Assembly: GCF_029962835.1 (NCBI RefSeq) | Contig: NC_080583.1 | Span: 744,001-808,000, forward strand | Reading direction: 5' to 3' | Origin: Magnolia sinica | Lineage: Eukaryota > Streptophyta > Magnoliopsida > Magnoliales > Magnoliaceae | Length of the DNA: 64,000 nt | Part shown: in pieces, positions 22,621 through 34,170 of the stretch | Layout of the letters: each line of letters starts with the position of its first letter | Numbering within the stretch: the stretch's first letter is position 1 | Program-made: the position numbers and the translations under genes | The notes under the pieces: model-generated | Told to the model about the DNA's origin: nothing | The model's input: only the letters and a program-made list of their open reading frames with translations | Database searches by the model: none

Positions 22621-24200
22621 ATCTCTCTTGGAAAGCCTTTTGGAGGACATGTGTGAGATGGCCATGCATGCTTATGAGAGTATCAAAGTTTCTCTTTTGC
22701 AGGCCTGTTCCACGAAAGGGGTTTGATACTCTGGCAGAGTTTAGTGAATGATACACATGTACACAAACATCTTTCAAGTAGCAGATTTTTTCTGAAATTA
22801 AAAATTCTTAGAACTCTGTTGATGTGGCCACTGGCTTTAAGATGGAATGTAAAGATCAGAGATTTGGACATCAGCAGTATTTATGCATTGAATTAGTCGT
22901 AATCTTTGATGTAATATTGACGTGTGGATTCTCTGGTATTAGTTCATAATATAGATGCCAGACACGCAAAGCTTGTTATACACTGACAGCTGAAAATATT
23001 TAAACTTATCTAATGTGTTTTGTGATGTGTTCTTATGCAAAACCAAAAGAAAATGTCATCTAGAAAGTTTCAGATATGTATTGATCAGGTAAAATATTTA
23101 TCTTCCTTTAGAGAGATTGTGATACTTTAGCTGATTGGAAATGAAATTTCATGAAACATGATGAAGCAATTGCATCATAAGAATTCCAAAGTGTTGTATT
23201 TCATTTAAAATAAAATAAAATAATTCGTTGTGGTTAGGAACATATAAGGTGTGTTTAGATGCATTATTGAACTGAATTGCAGCTATTAGTCTAATAGAGT
23301 GGAAATTAGACAAGTTGTGATTTCCTCAGCAACTGTTTGGGCTCCAAATTGTGGTTATGTTGCTTCCAAGTTGGACTTGAATAAAAAATAACTACCAATT
23401 TTGTGGGTTGCTTCCTCATCATGAATTCTAGAAAATGTCGATTACTTTTGCCCATTTCTATAGATTAGTAAAGTGAAATTTCACAATTAACTTTGTGCAT
23501 GATTTTTGTGTTTTAACCCATCATAGAGGTAACCCATTGATTGGACAATTGGAGTCAATGAGGATGTTGATTGGATGGTATACGGGGCTTCATACCAAAT
23601 CTTAGTATATTGCTGATGAACAGGATCATTTCTATTTCCTACACATTTACACTTTGATTTTCAAATAGCCGATGAGTTAGAAAGGCCCATTGCTTGGTGA
23701 TCTAGACTGTTGAGATGGGTTTTCATCGTGGATGGACCATGCTTCCAAAATTTTCCCTACTAAAGATCCTACCTCTTAAAAGTTTCTACTCCTTTTCCTA
23801 TTTGCTTTGAATTGTGTTGGAACTAAGAGATTCTTTAGATACATCTATTTAACCTTATTTTCATATGTTCTATTTGACTACAGGAGATGATATCCAAGCC
23901 TGAAATTGGACAATCACAAAGGTTTTATGCATGAAACAAAGCTAATTTTTCCCTTCCTATGTTGCTTTACTATTGATTCCAAGTAGCTTTTTCTTTCTTC
24001 TTTATTTAGTTTTTATAATGATTTGTATTTTTAAAAAGGTTTCTGGGATATCAAGCTGATAAATATGGGTGGACCAGCATGATTTTTTTGAGGTTCTATA
24101 TTTTTCTTAGCTCCCTATTGATCTAGCATATACGGAAACATGGCCACTTTGATTGCAGTAATTTCAGCCTAAGGAGTATTATGTGGGTTTTTTCTATTAT
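22621..24200. other. T-rich, intron-like sequence; no exon recognised
   Basis: T-rich on the plus strand with no long open frame. Given the exon-like pieces at 25.4-25.8 kb it could be intron or upstream sequence of a broken gene, but no homology is visible. Confidence 0.35.
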
Positions 24201-24204
24201 ATGT

Positions 24205-25100
24205 AACAGAATCTCATTTGAGTGCTTTTGCATTTATCAGTTCTTCAAGTCTTTGTAATCATTTGATGTGAATCCATTTGGATTCTCGTAATAATTTTTC
24301 TATTGTCAAGAAGGAAATCTCATATGGGTATCTCTCCTTTTGAACTTTCTTTGATTTGGTGAAAATCAATGTGACTTTAGGATGATGTGTGGGCTGTTTT
24401 CAATTGTTTTGGGATGAAAAACCAATGAAATTTGGGATGTTCCTAAGCAGTTTGATGCATATTGGTTGAAAAATGAAGTGTTGTGCAGATTTATTATAAT
24501 TTTTTGTGGTTTAGATGATGGAATCTTGTGTGGGTGCTTTTGCATTTATCAATTCTTAAAATTTGTGGGATTACTTGATGTGAATCAATGGGAGTTTTTG
24601 ATGATTAGTAGTTGCTTTTGGGTGTTCTTGGACTGAAACCAATGTAATTTGGGGCACTTTCAAGTTATTTGGACTTGGCATAATTAATGGAGTGTTGTAC
24701 ACATCATTTATGTTACATGTAAGCGAAGCTCATGTGGGTACTTTTGCATTTGGCAGTTTTTGAAGTTTATGTGTTCATGTTATATTAATTGATGGGAATT
24801 TAGGATGATGGGTACTTGTTTCCGGGATTTTTTTTTTTTGGGACCAAAATAAAGGGAACTTGGGATGTTCTCAAGCAATTTGATGCATATGTATTGACCC
24901 AGATGTTCTTCATACTTGGATTATCTAAAAATGGAGTGGTCATGTAGATACTTTTCTGTTTATTAGTTTTTGAAGTTTGTGTTTATTTGATGAAAATCAA
25001 TGGGAGTTGAGGATGCCGGGTACTTGTTTTCAGGTGTTTTGATTGGAACTAAGGTAATTAGAGGCTTTTTCTAGTTATCTGATGCACATTGATTCATTTT
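24205..25100 (+). repeat. Diverged ~205-bp tandem repeat
   Basis: The landmark 'CTCATGTGGGTACTTTTGCATTTATCAG' (in variants) recurs near 24212, 24524, 24729 and 24935, with a partial at 24318. Each is followed by 'TTGATG.GAATCAATGGGAGTTTAGGATGATG' and 'TTGGGATGTTCTCAAGCA.TTTGATGCATAT' variants. Period 203-208 bp. Confidence 0.7.
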
Positions 25101-25434
25101 AATGTTTTTTCAGATTTTAATGATTGTATTTATATGCATGTGGTGTCCTCAGGTCTTACATGAACTAATTTATATGCATGTGGTGTCCGCGAATCTTACA
25201 TGAACTAATATGATGCCCCAACTAGATTATGTGGAGCAAGAAAGAAGTTAGTTTTCTTCCCTTTACCATTGTTCTTTGATTGTTAATCCATGCAACGATT
25301 ATTTTTTTATGCCATAGGTCTTGGCACTTGCTATTTTTCGTAGAATTTATTAGTTTAATAACCTAGCTATGTAAACTATTAGACTTTGTTTCATAAGCAT
25401 AAATATGAATCACCTTCTTTCTTCTTTTTGCTAG

Positions 25435-25637
25435 GTGGCATCAAATCTAGATGTTGTAACAGATGTGTATGATTTCCTCCATTTGCTAAGCACCATTTCT
25501 AATGAAAAAGAAGTAAGCAATGAATGTCTAGGTGCAGATGCTGATGAAAAAGAAGTTAGCAATGAAGCAGACCGTTCAATCTGATCAATCTACTCCCTGG
25601 GGAGGTTGGAAATCAAATGATGTGTACAACAATTCAG
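25435..25637 (+). pseudogene. NRPE1-like exon fragment (RNA polymerase V largest subunit, start of the WG-rich tail)
   Basis: Bounded by a good acceptor (TTTTTGCTAG|GT) and donor (TTCAG|GTATGG). It reads VASNLDVVTDVYDFLHLLST.. followed by two copies of an EKEVSNE acidic motif. 'TDVYDFLHLLSTIS' resembles Arabidopsis NRPE1 'TDVYSFLQMVISTT' just after the catalytic domains. After a one-base frame change the exon continues SDQSTPWGGWKSND, a tryptophan-glycine motif of the type that opens the AGO-binding tail. Because of that frame change and the absence of neighbouring exons it is called a broken piece. NRPE1 identity is recalled similarity, not an alignment. Confidence 0.5.
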
Positions 25638-25743
25638 GTATGGTTTGCACCAATTCAAGAGACTGTACATTAAAGGGTACAATTAGCCTAGCATACAAGT
25701 TGAGACGTTTCCATGTATGCTGATAGTTACTTTGTTTCTTCAG

Positions 25744-25825
25744 GATACATTCCGTGGAAGGGTGTGTGAGTGTCCGTTGGTTCAGGAAGTGGAGTTTAAG
25801 GGAGATGTTTATAGCAATTGTCAAG
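25744..25825 (+). pseudogene. Possible further exon downstream of the NRPE1-like piece
   Basis: 82 bp between TTCTTCAG and GTAAAC, open in one frame ([20 protein letters not shown]..). No homology recognised; called only from splice-like borders and position. Confidence 0.25.
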
Positions 25826-26818
25826 GTAAACCTCTCTCTCGCTCTCTAGGGTATATCCTATCTCTGTATCTCACACACACTTTCTTATAAAAGAAAGTGA
25901 GTTTTTAGGTTGTAGAAGGGTGTCCTATTTCATGGGATTGCTACTTACTAGTTTTACTTCTTTTCCATTACTCTTACCACTATGTTATATGCAGGTACCT
26001 ATGGTCTCCTATACATTTGTTGTATATGATTACTTGGAACTGAATGTGCAAGCCTTCATTACTAGCTATAGTTGCTAGATCCATCTATATGATGGATGAA
26101 TGGAATGGTTTATTTGAATGTAAAACTGTCATGATATGTTCGTGTGATGTCTGGACAGTCTCTGCAGGTATTTCACACCCTTTTATCATACTTATCTGCA
26201 AAATGCACTTATCCACAATGCCTTCAAATTGATTTTGATATATTCTTTGGTGACATCAAGATCTTATATATATGGCTTTTATCATTTATGCAAAACACGC
26301 TTATATATAGTGTTTTCAAATTGATTTTGAAACCCAGCATTGTTTCAAGAAGAACCTTCATTTTGTTTCATGAACAGAGGATGGACAAGTGATGAGCTTT
26401 TTTGTTATATTAGAAAGAAAATTTGTTAGGAGATGTCTGAGTGAGGCACATGGCATAATTGTGAGTCCATCTCTCCATATGTCACATTGGTTATATATGA
26501 AAAGATCATCAACTATCTACCTTGTTTCAATCTAGAAAAAAAGAAGCAGTATTTGGTCTAGCTGGATGTATCTGACTAATAAATTGAACCTTACTGATAA
26601 ATTGAAAATTTTTTATTTAGTAAATATTTTCTTGATTTTTTCTTATTCCTTATATTATTTCCCAGTTATATTTGTGTTGGTTTCAGAGTACAGGTAGCAA
26701 TAGAAAGTGTTGGTCGATTGTGGCTTATAGACAAAGGGATGAGTAACCAACAATACGAATATGGGAGGCCTTCTCCGGGTATCCAGATGCTTTTAGATAT
26801 AATTATGTTGTTTTTAAA
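25826..26818. other. No gene recognised
   Basis: AT-rich, no support for exons or transposon ends. The 160-bp units begin at its right edge. Confidence 0.4.
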
Positions 26819-27310
26819 TGTATTAGCTCGAAATTGATGGAGTAGACTCGGATGTGCGTCGGAGCTATCCGGATGTTGAGCGGGGGTCCCTAGAAGGTGG
26901 GAACCGCTGTTATGACCATGATGAAGTCCCTTCTTTGAATCATGATTGGAGTGGCTTGGCCATTTGGATGCCATGTTTATGTATTTAATACAAATTGATC
27001 GAGCAGACCGAGTCTGAGCTATCCGGATGTTGAGCGGGGTCCCGGAAGGTGGGAACTGCTGTTATGACCATGATGAAGCTGTCCATTTCCTATGGACAGC
27101 ATTGGAGTGGCCTGACCATTTGGACAAGCCATGTTTATGTATTAACTCGAAATTGATGGAGCAGACCCGGATGTGCGTCGGAGCTATCCGGAAGAGCGGG
27201 ATTCCCTGAAAAGAGGGAACCGCTATTATGACCATAATGAAGCTGTCCATTTTTTATGGACAGCATTGGAAGGGCCTGACAATTTGTGTCGGATGGCCGT
27301 GTTTATATCT
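26819..27310 (+). repeat. ~160-bp tandem unit with internal hairpin, three copies
   Basis: Units at about 26819-26977, 26978-27136 and 27137-27310. Each has 'TCGAAATTGATGGAGCAGAC', 'CGGAGCTATCCGGATGTTGA', 'GGTGGGAACCGCTGTTATGA' and 'GGCCTGACCATTTGG'. The second and third hold the palindrome GCTGTCCAT-N6-ATGGACAGC. The last unit ends in 'TATCTGTATTTGCAGGGACC', after which the telomere-like array starts. The same units, inverted, flank the array inside the CACTA (42419-42815). Confidence 0.85.
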
Positions 27311-27319
27311 GTATTTGCA

Positions 27320-29176
27320 GGGACCATACCTTTAACCTAAACCAAAACCTATGACCTAAAACCTTAACCTATAACCTAAACCTCAACCTTAACATAAACC
27401 TAAACCTAAACCTAAACCTATAGCCTAAACTCAAATCCCTAAACCTTAACCTATAACCTAACCCGATCCCGAACCTGAATCCGATTTCCTAAACCTAAAC
27501 CATGACCCATTCTCAAATCCAAAAACCTATAACCTAAACCAAAACCAAAACCAAAACTTATAACCTAAACCCGAACTCATTCTCAAAACCCAAAACCTAT
27601 AACCTAAACCCGAACCCATTCTCAAATCCCAAAACCTATAACCTAAACATAAACATTAACCTAAACCTATAACCTAAACCCGAACCCATTCTTAAATCCC
27701 AAAACCTATAACCTAAACCTAAACCTTAACCTAAACCTATAACCTATAACATAAATCAAAACCTAAACCTAAACCTAAACCTATAACCTATAAACTAAAT
27801 CAAAACCACATTTCCCTAAACCTTAACCTAAACCTATAACCTATAACCTAAATCAAAACCAAAACCAAACCTAAACCTAAAACCTAATGTATTCTCAAAT
27901 CCCCAAACCTAAACCTACACCTAATCCTAATCTAAACTCCCTAACCTAAACCTAAACCTAAACTTGATAACCCAAACCTAAACCCGATCCTGAATCGAAA
28001 CCCGATTTCCTAAACCTAAACCTTAACCTATTCTCAATTTTCTAAACCTATAGCTTATAACCTAAACCGAAACCAGAACCTATACCTTAACCTAAACCTA
28101 AACCTAAACCTATAACCTATAACCTAAACATAAACCTAAAACCTAAATGTATTCTCAAATCATTAAACCTAAATCTAAACCTGAACCTAAACCTTAACCT
28201 AGACCTATAACCTATAGCCTTAACCTAAACCTGTAACCTATAGCCTTAACCTAAACCTAAAACCTAAATGTATTCTCAAATCCCTAAACCTAAACCTACA
28301 CCTAATCTTAATCTCAACTCCCTCACCTAAACCTAAACCTAAACTTGAAAACCAAAACCTAAACCCGATCCCGAACCCGAACCCGATTTCCTAAACCTAA
28401 ACCTTAACCTATTCTCAATTCCCTAAACCAATTGCTTATAACCTAAACCGAAAGCTAAACTTATACCTTAACCTAAACCTATAACCTATAACCTAAATAC
28501 CTTTTTCTAAACCTTAACCTAAACCTATAACCTATAACCTAAATCAAAACCAAAACCAAACCTAAACCTATACCTAAACCTATAACCTATAACCTAAACC
28601 TAAACCTAAAACCTAAAACCTAATGTATTCTCAAATCCCTAAACCTAAACCTACACCTAATCCTAATTTAAACTCCCTAACTTAAACCTAAACCTAAACT
28701 TGATAACCCAAACCTAAACCCGATCCCGAACCCGAACCCGATTTCCTAAACCTAAACCTTAACCTATTCTCAATTTCTTAAACCAATTGCTTATAACCTA
28801 AACCGAAAGCTAAACTTATACCTTAACCTAAACCTATAACCTATAACCTAAATCAAAATCACCTTTCCCTAAACCTTAACTTAAACTTATAATATATAAC
28901 CTAAATCAAAACCAAAACCAAACCTAAACCTAAACCTATAACCTATAACCTAAACCTAAACTTAAAACCTAATGTATTCTCAAATCCCTAAACCTAAACC
29001 TACACCTAATCCTAATCTCAACTCCCTAACCTAAACCTAAACCTAAACTTGATAACCCAAACCTAAACCCGATCCTGAACCCAAACCCGATTTCCTAAAG
29101 CTAAACCTTAACCTATTCTCAATTCCCTAAACCTATTGCTTATAACCTAAACCGAAACCAAAACCTATACCTTAAC
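27320..29176 (+). repeat. Telomere-like hexamer satellite with higher-order repeat (outer array, left part)
   Basis: C-rich strand shown. The basic period is 6 bp (AACCTA, with AACCCG, AACCAA and ACCTAT variants), not the plant telomere heptamer AAACCCT. A higher-order unit of about 350 bp carries fixed landmarks: 'AATGTATTCTCAAATCCCTA', 'ACACCTAATCCTAATCT', 'CTTGATAACCCAAACC', 'CCCGATCCCGAACCCGA', 'CCTATTCTCAATTCC'. The Athila element inserted at TTAAC; the array resumes at 63084. Confidence 0.9.
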
Positions 29177-30593
29177 TGTTGAGGGTCAAATATTGCATAT
29201 CAGACCCATTTATTGCATAGATTTACACGCATGATACTGCTTAATGGCCTGATTAATCGTGTTTATAATGCAGAGTGTATGTACGAGCCTGGACTGAAGA
29301 AGGGTGGTAAATGCATGGATTTGACGCTCCAGAAGCACCAAGGCAAGGGACGGACTCCAGAGACCCAAGATCAACAGAATTACACATCAGGGACCCAAGA
29401 AAATCAAGGAATTGAAGCTCAAGTGGCCTGAAAAGTGTCCAGAATGCAAGATCATAGGGTTCCCACCATCTGATCAGTTCGAAACTTCATACGTGGCCTG
29501 AGGACCATAAACTAACCGTACACGTCAAATTTCAGCCATTGGATCCTCGTGAAAGTGGCTGAACTAACAGATCAGTCCATAAAATCCTGATTTGGGGCCC
29601 ACCCGCTGTCCAGATACGCTTTAACTTTGGTCTCCACGGTTCAAATGAAATGGAGAACAAGATGAATGGTGTGGATTTCTCATAATCATTATACAGTGTA
29701 TATACTACACTTTTTGCACTAAGAGTGCATGGCAACACAGGGACGTGAACTCTTTAGTGAACTCCGTTTCTGTCATGAAACGGAGACTAAAGATGATCTC
29801 AGTGGGCCATCATCATGGTCCAAATGCTCAATCCGAGCCGTCCATCATGCATAGGGGCTCGATTTAGCCAAACCCATGTTGACTTTATGCACTCATGCAT
29901 GCACACTTGTTGGTTTCAATGGTCACAAATGGACTGCCCTACAACTATTGCATCTGATTTCTTTCGTGGGTCACGCCGAATCTGATCCAAAACCGTCCCT
30001 TCCCAACTGAAATTTCGAGAGGAATTCAATGGACGGCTTGGATCTCTCATTTGAAATAGACAATGAGCCCCACCATGTCACAGCGAAAGTCTTTCGCAGG
30101 CCCTGTTTTAGCGCCGGACGCTGGCCGATTTTTTGCGAGCTGTGGTGTGTGTTCGGCGATGATCATGTGGCTAATCTGAACCGTCCATCATGAAAATGGT
30201 TTGCCGAAGATTAAAATCATGAAAGTATCAAAGGTTGGGGTGCACGTACGAACTCACAGTTCTCAGCCAAAGGAGAGCCCCTGCGTTACGAGATTAAAGG
30301 ATAACATCGGTTTAGAGGGGTTGTGGGCCACTATGAGTGGATGTCCAAACAATCCACAACATCCATCTGTTAGGTCATTCAGAACCGACCGTAGGGACGT
30401 TCCCCTTTTTTTGGAAATACACCGTTGTGCACAAACCAAGCCAACGGGATTCCAGCCGTTCCGGTTACGCAAGACAGCTAAGCTACGTAATCTTGGCAGC
30501 TGCGAAATCTCTGGAGCTGCGCAATCTCTGCAGGTGCTTAAACAAGCTTCCCAACCTATTCCTTTTGAGACTCAAGACTACCAGAGGGGTTTT

Positions 30594-30600
30594 CTATAAA
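30594..30600 (+). promoter_or_regulatory. LTR TATA-like box
   Basis: CTATAAA, conserved at 62054-62060 in the 3' LTR and as CTATAAG at 5957-5963 in the solo LTR. In each it precedes a purine-rich leader. Confidence 0.5.
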
Positions 30601-30949
30601 GGAGAATAAAAAAAGCTGGGAGGATTATTAAAATATCGGAGGGAGCTAGGGAGAGAGAGGAGCTCGGTTTAGGAAAGGAGTTGCTGCTGCTGCACGTGAG
30701 GGAAGAAAAAACGAAGGGTTGCTGGACCGTGGGACTGACAGCAAGAGAGAGAGAGAGAAAGAGGAGCAGAAGTCTGTGCTCGGTTTGGTTGCTGCACGTC
30801 AGAGAAAAGGAAAGAGACACGGAGTTTGGTGGCTTGGGTTTGGGCTGGAACGTGAGTAGAAACTGGACAAGCCTCGGTTCTGGTTTTTTTTTTCTTTCTT
30901 TCTCTTTCCTTTATATTTCTATTATTTAGGCCATATCATGTGTGGCTAA

Positions 30950-30973
30950 ACCTCTTAGCTAGGGCTAAGAGGT
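30950..30973 (+). other. LTR hairpin, 10-bp perfect stem
   Basis: ACCTCTTAGC / TAGG / GCTAAGAGGT, repeated at 62411-62434. The solo LTR has C-G where this has T-A in the stem, so pairing is kept while sequence changes. Confidence 0.7.
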
Positions 30974-31631
30974 GAAGCCTGTAGCGAGATGGGAGACTCC
31001 ATTGTATGCTGGTAATTTAAATTTCTAAACTAACTTTGATTTTGGTTTGATTATTAAAGGAATATTTCTTTAGTCTTTTATGGTCTGTTGTGACTGAAAT
31101 TACAATGGGTTTGCAATGGTTTTGAGTATTCCTTTTCTTCTTTTTTTTTTATGTCAGGAACTCCTGTTGTTCATCATTGTCCCATGGGCATGGTAGGATG
31201 ACAGTACCCTTCCTGATCCTCATACATTGTTGATTGGTTGGTAATTAGTTTAATCCTGTTGTTTGCTTTGTCTCCTGGGCATGGTTAGATGATGGAATCC
31301 ATTCTAATTCATATACCTTTCATCTCTTGAAAACCAGATCAAGTAAGTTCAGTTTAAATTCCATAAACATTGATGCAGGCATAAGATCTCCCTGATCTCT
31401 ACAAGTGGATCCTCTGAATCCCTAGTTTCTTCCTCTGAATTCCTTAAAGTTTTAGATAATTCTTCCACAATTATTTCTTAAATTCTATTTGGTTTAGATC
31501 ACATCTTAGTCTAGTTCTAGTTCTACTTGGTTTCAGATAACGTACAGGTATCAGTCCCTGTGGATTCGACCTCGGTCTTACCGAGTTTATTACTACATCA
31601 CAACCCTGCACTTGGGGTGTGAACAAGTTTT

Positions 31632-31648
31632 TGGCGCCGTTGCCGGGG
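31632..31648 (+). other. Primer-binding site, tRNA-Asp
   Basis: TGGCGCCGTTGCCGGGG, 6 bp after the 5' LTR, is complementary to the 3' end of plant tRNA-Asp (..CCCCGGCAACGGCGCCA), the primer used by Athila-lineage elements. Confidence 0.9.
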
Positions 31649-32390
31649 ACTGACGGTTACGTTTTTCTGAAATTAATTAGTTTTAGAATTGGGTTAGGAT
31701 TAGGATTTTACTAACTTTAGGTTAAAGGTTTTTATTTCATTTTATTTTTAGGAACTATTATTTTATTTTTAGAACCTAACCTATTTTCCTGATTTTGTAG
31801 GATCCTTACATAAGTTCTAAATTGGTAATTCCTTCCTAATCTCTCTACTTTTTCTACCTTTTAGAATTAGGGTTTAAATTTTGAAATTTTTAATTCTAGT
31901 ATTTTTTTCTATTTTTAGGAAGCAGTTTATTTTTAGAAACTAGGGTAGTTATTTCCCTTTCTAGAAAAATCCTCTAATTTTAGAAACTTTTCTCTTTTGT
32001 TTTTCACTTTCTATTTTTAACTCTTTTTAAATCTAATTTGTTTCCTCATTTATTTTTAGGATTTTTGTTTAGAAACTAACCTTCCTATTTTGTAGGCCTT
32101 TAAGATAGAAATTTCTAATTTGGTAAGCTCTTTCCCTACTTCCTATCTTTCAGTTCTCTTTTAATAATCTACTTTCTAGTTTAGATCTTTCCTAATTTAT
32201 TTTAGAAATCTCCACTTTCTTTTAAGAATTCCTTCTTTTAGAAATTAATTTACTGCTATTTTTCTTTTTAGAATCTAACTTATTTTTGTTTTATTTTGCA
32301 GGTTTTTAACTTAGGACTTCAATTTGGTAATTTCTTTCCAACTCTCTCTTTCTTTCTAGATTTTCTTTTCCTTTCTTAGGATTAGGTTTT
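31649..32390 (+). other. Athila leader, noncoding
   Basis: T-rich leader between the primer site and gag, with repeated 'TTTTAGAAACTAA' and 'TTTTGTAGG' type segments. Nothing else supported. Confidence 0.6.
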
Positions 32391-32393
32391 TAA

Positions 32394-34158
32394 TTGAGGG
32401 CTGCGAGTGTTTTCATGCCCAAGTGGGCCCGTGACAACACTCGACGTCTCTTGACTGAAGGAGGATTGGTTGAGGGGTTGACTATCCATCGCAGGATTAG
32501 ACACCGCTCGAAATCCCCTGAGTTAACTGAAGTTATGGCTGAAGACCAACCTCCTCTACTTCCACCCAGGGTGGAGGATACCCAAGATGAAAATGAGGTG
32601 CAACAGGCACCCCCGCCTCGTACTTTATGAGATTATCTACAACCGGTGGGAGTGAGTATGCCCTCATGCATGATTTTTCCTGAAAACACGGGACAAATGG
32701 ACATCAAGCCAGGAGTTATCCAACTCCTTCCCAAATTCCATTGACTTGAATCAGAAAGTCCATATTTACATTTGAAAGAGTTCGATGAGATTATAGCTAC
32801 ATTATGTTTTCCTAATGTATCTGAGGATACAATTAGGCTGAAACTCTTTCCTTTTTCCTTAAAAGAGAAAGCTAAGACATGGTTGCATTCACTGCGTCCT
32901 AGATCCATTGGCACATGGAACGATATGCAGAGGGAATTCATAAAAAAATTCTTCCCACATCATAAAACGATTACCCTCAGAAAAGCAATCATGAACTTTG
33001 CCCAAAAGGAAGATGAAACATTCTTCCAATGTTGGGAAAGGTTCAAAGATTTGGTCAGTTCATGCCCACAACACGGATTTGAAACGTGGCGCATTACAAA
33101 TTTTTTCTATGATGGACTGACATCTTCCATGCGCCAAATGGTCGAGACAATGTGTAATGGAGAGTTCATCAATAAAGATGTTGACGAGGTATGGGATTAC
33201 CTCGATAGTCTCGCTGAAAAAACACAATCATGGGACTATTACCCAATGGCGAACACCACGTCTAGGCCGACTCAATTAAAGGAGAAAGGTGGATTATATC
33301 TCTTGAAAGAAGAGGATGATCTCAAGTGTAAAGTGACTACGCTCATAAGGAAAGTTGAGGCCATGGAAGGAAAGAAGGATAAGGTCAATGAAATTGTTTG
33401 CGGCATCTGCGATTGCAACATTCACACAACTGAAAACTGTCCTACAATACCTGCCTTTTGAGGAGTGTTGAATGAACAAGCCAATGCCGTAAATAACTAT
33501 CAAAGACCTTTTACTGGACCTAACTCCAACACATACAATCCTGGCTGGAAAAATCATCCAAACTTTAGTTGGAGGAATGGACAAACGGCGACTCCTCCAG
33601 GTTTCTTCAATCAAAATCCAATTCAAGTGAAACCTCAAGAGGAACCGGTTCAAAATCCCATACAAGAGCTGGCTCAGGCAATGCGGGGAATCACAGATTT
33701 TATGCAAAAGATAGATTCTCGTATGACGGTTATAGAAAAGGGGATGCTTCCTGCACAACCTCTCCCCAATCCTAAACCGCAGTACGAGAATAATGATCCC
33801 AGCCCTTCAAATCAGATGGGGCATGCTAAATCCATCACCACTCTTAGGAGTGGGAAGATCATTGATAAAACTCTTCCGGTTAGGCCCGAAAAGCCTCAAG
33901 AACCAGAAGAGGACAACAATGATGGATCCAGTGATGCCCCACAAAAAGTATAACCGGAACTTCTAGAGAAGCCAGTTGCTCCATTCCCCCAAAGGTTGGT
34001 TTCACCAAAACCTCTCTCTAACTCTCAGGATATCCTAGAGGTGTTGAAACAGGTGAAAGTCAACATTCCTCTGCTTGATGTCGTTAAACAGATACCTTCA
34101 TATGCCAAATTCCTAAAAGACTTATGCACGACCAAGCGACGGAAAATTATTCAAAAGA
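32394..34158 (+). mobile_element. Athila gag region
   Basis: Retrotransposon capsid region: 'LKLFPFSLKEKAKTWLHSL', 'WNDMQREFIKKFFPHHKT' and 'FFYDGLTSSMRQMVE' are the conserved blocks of the plant Ty3 gag domain (about 32800-33200). A Cys/His-containing stretch lies near 33400 and a Gln/Pro-rich tail follows. The region shows a few breaks and is cut by the CACTA insertion at 34158. Confidence 0.85.
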
Positions 34159-34170
34159 CACTACAAGAAA

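Larger units (their letters stand above)
29177..31625 (+). mobile_element. 5' LTR of the Athila element
   Basis: 2449 bp. A TATA-like CTATAAA at 30594-30600 is the likely LTR promoter, with a conserved hairpin about 350 bp downstream. Open frames within the LTR are mirrored in the 3' LTR simply because the LTRs are copies. Confidence 0.95.

Noticed and set aside
30201-30599. A 132-residue open frame present twice (also 61661-62059)
   Set aside because: Both copies lie in the two LTRs of one Athila element and match because the LTRs are copies. The related solo LTR does not keep the frame.
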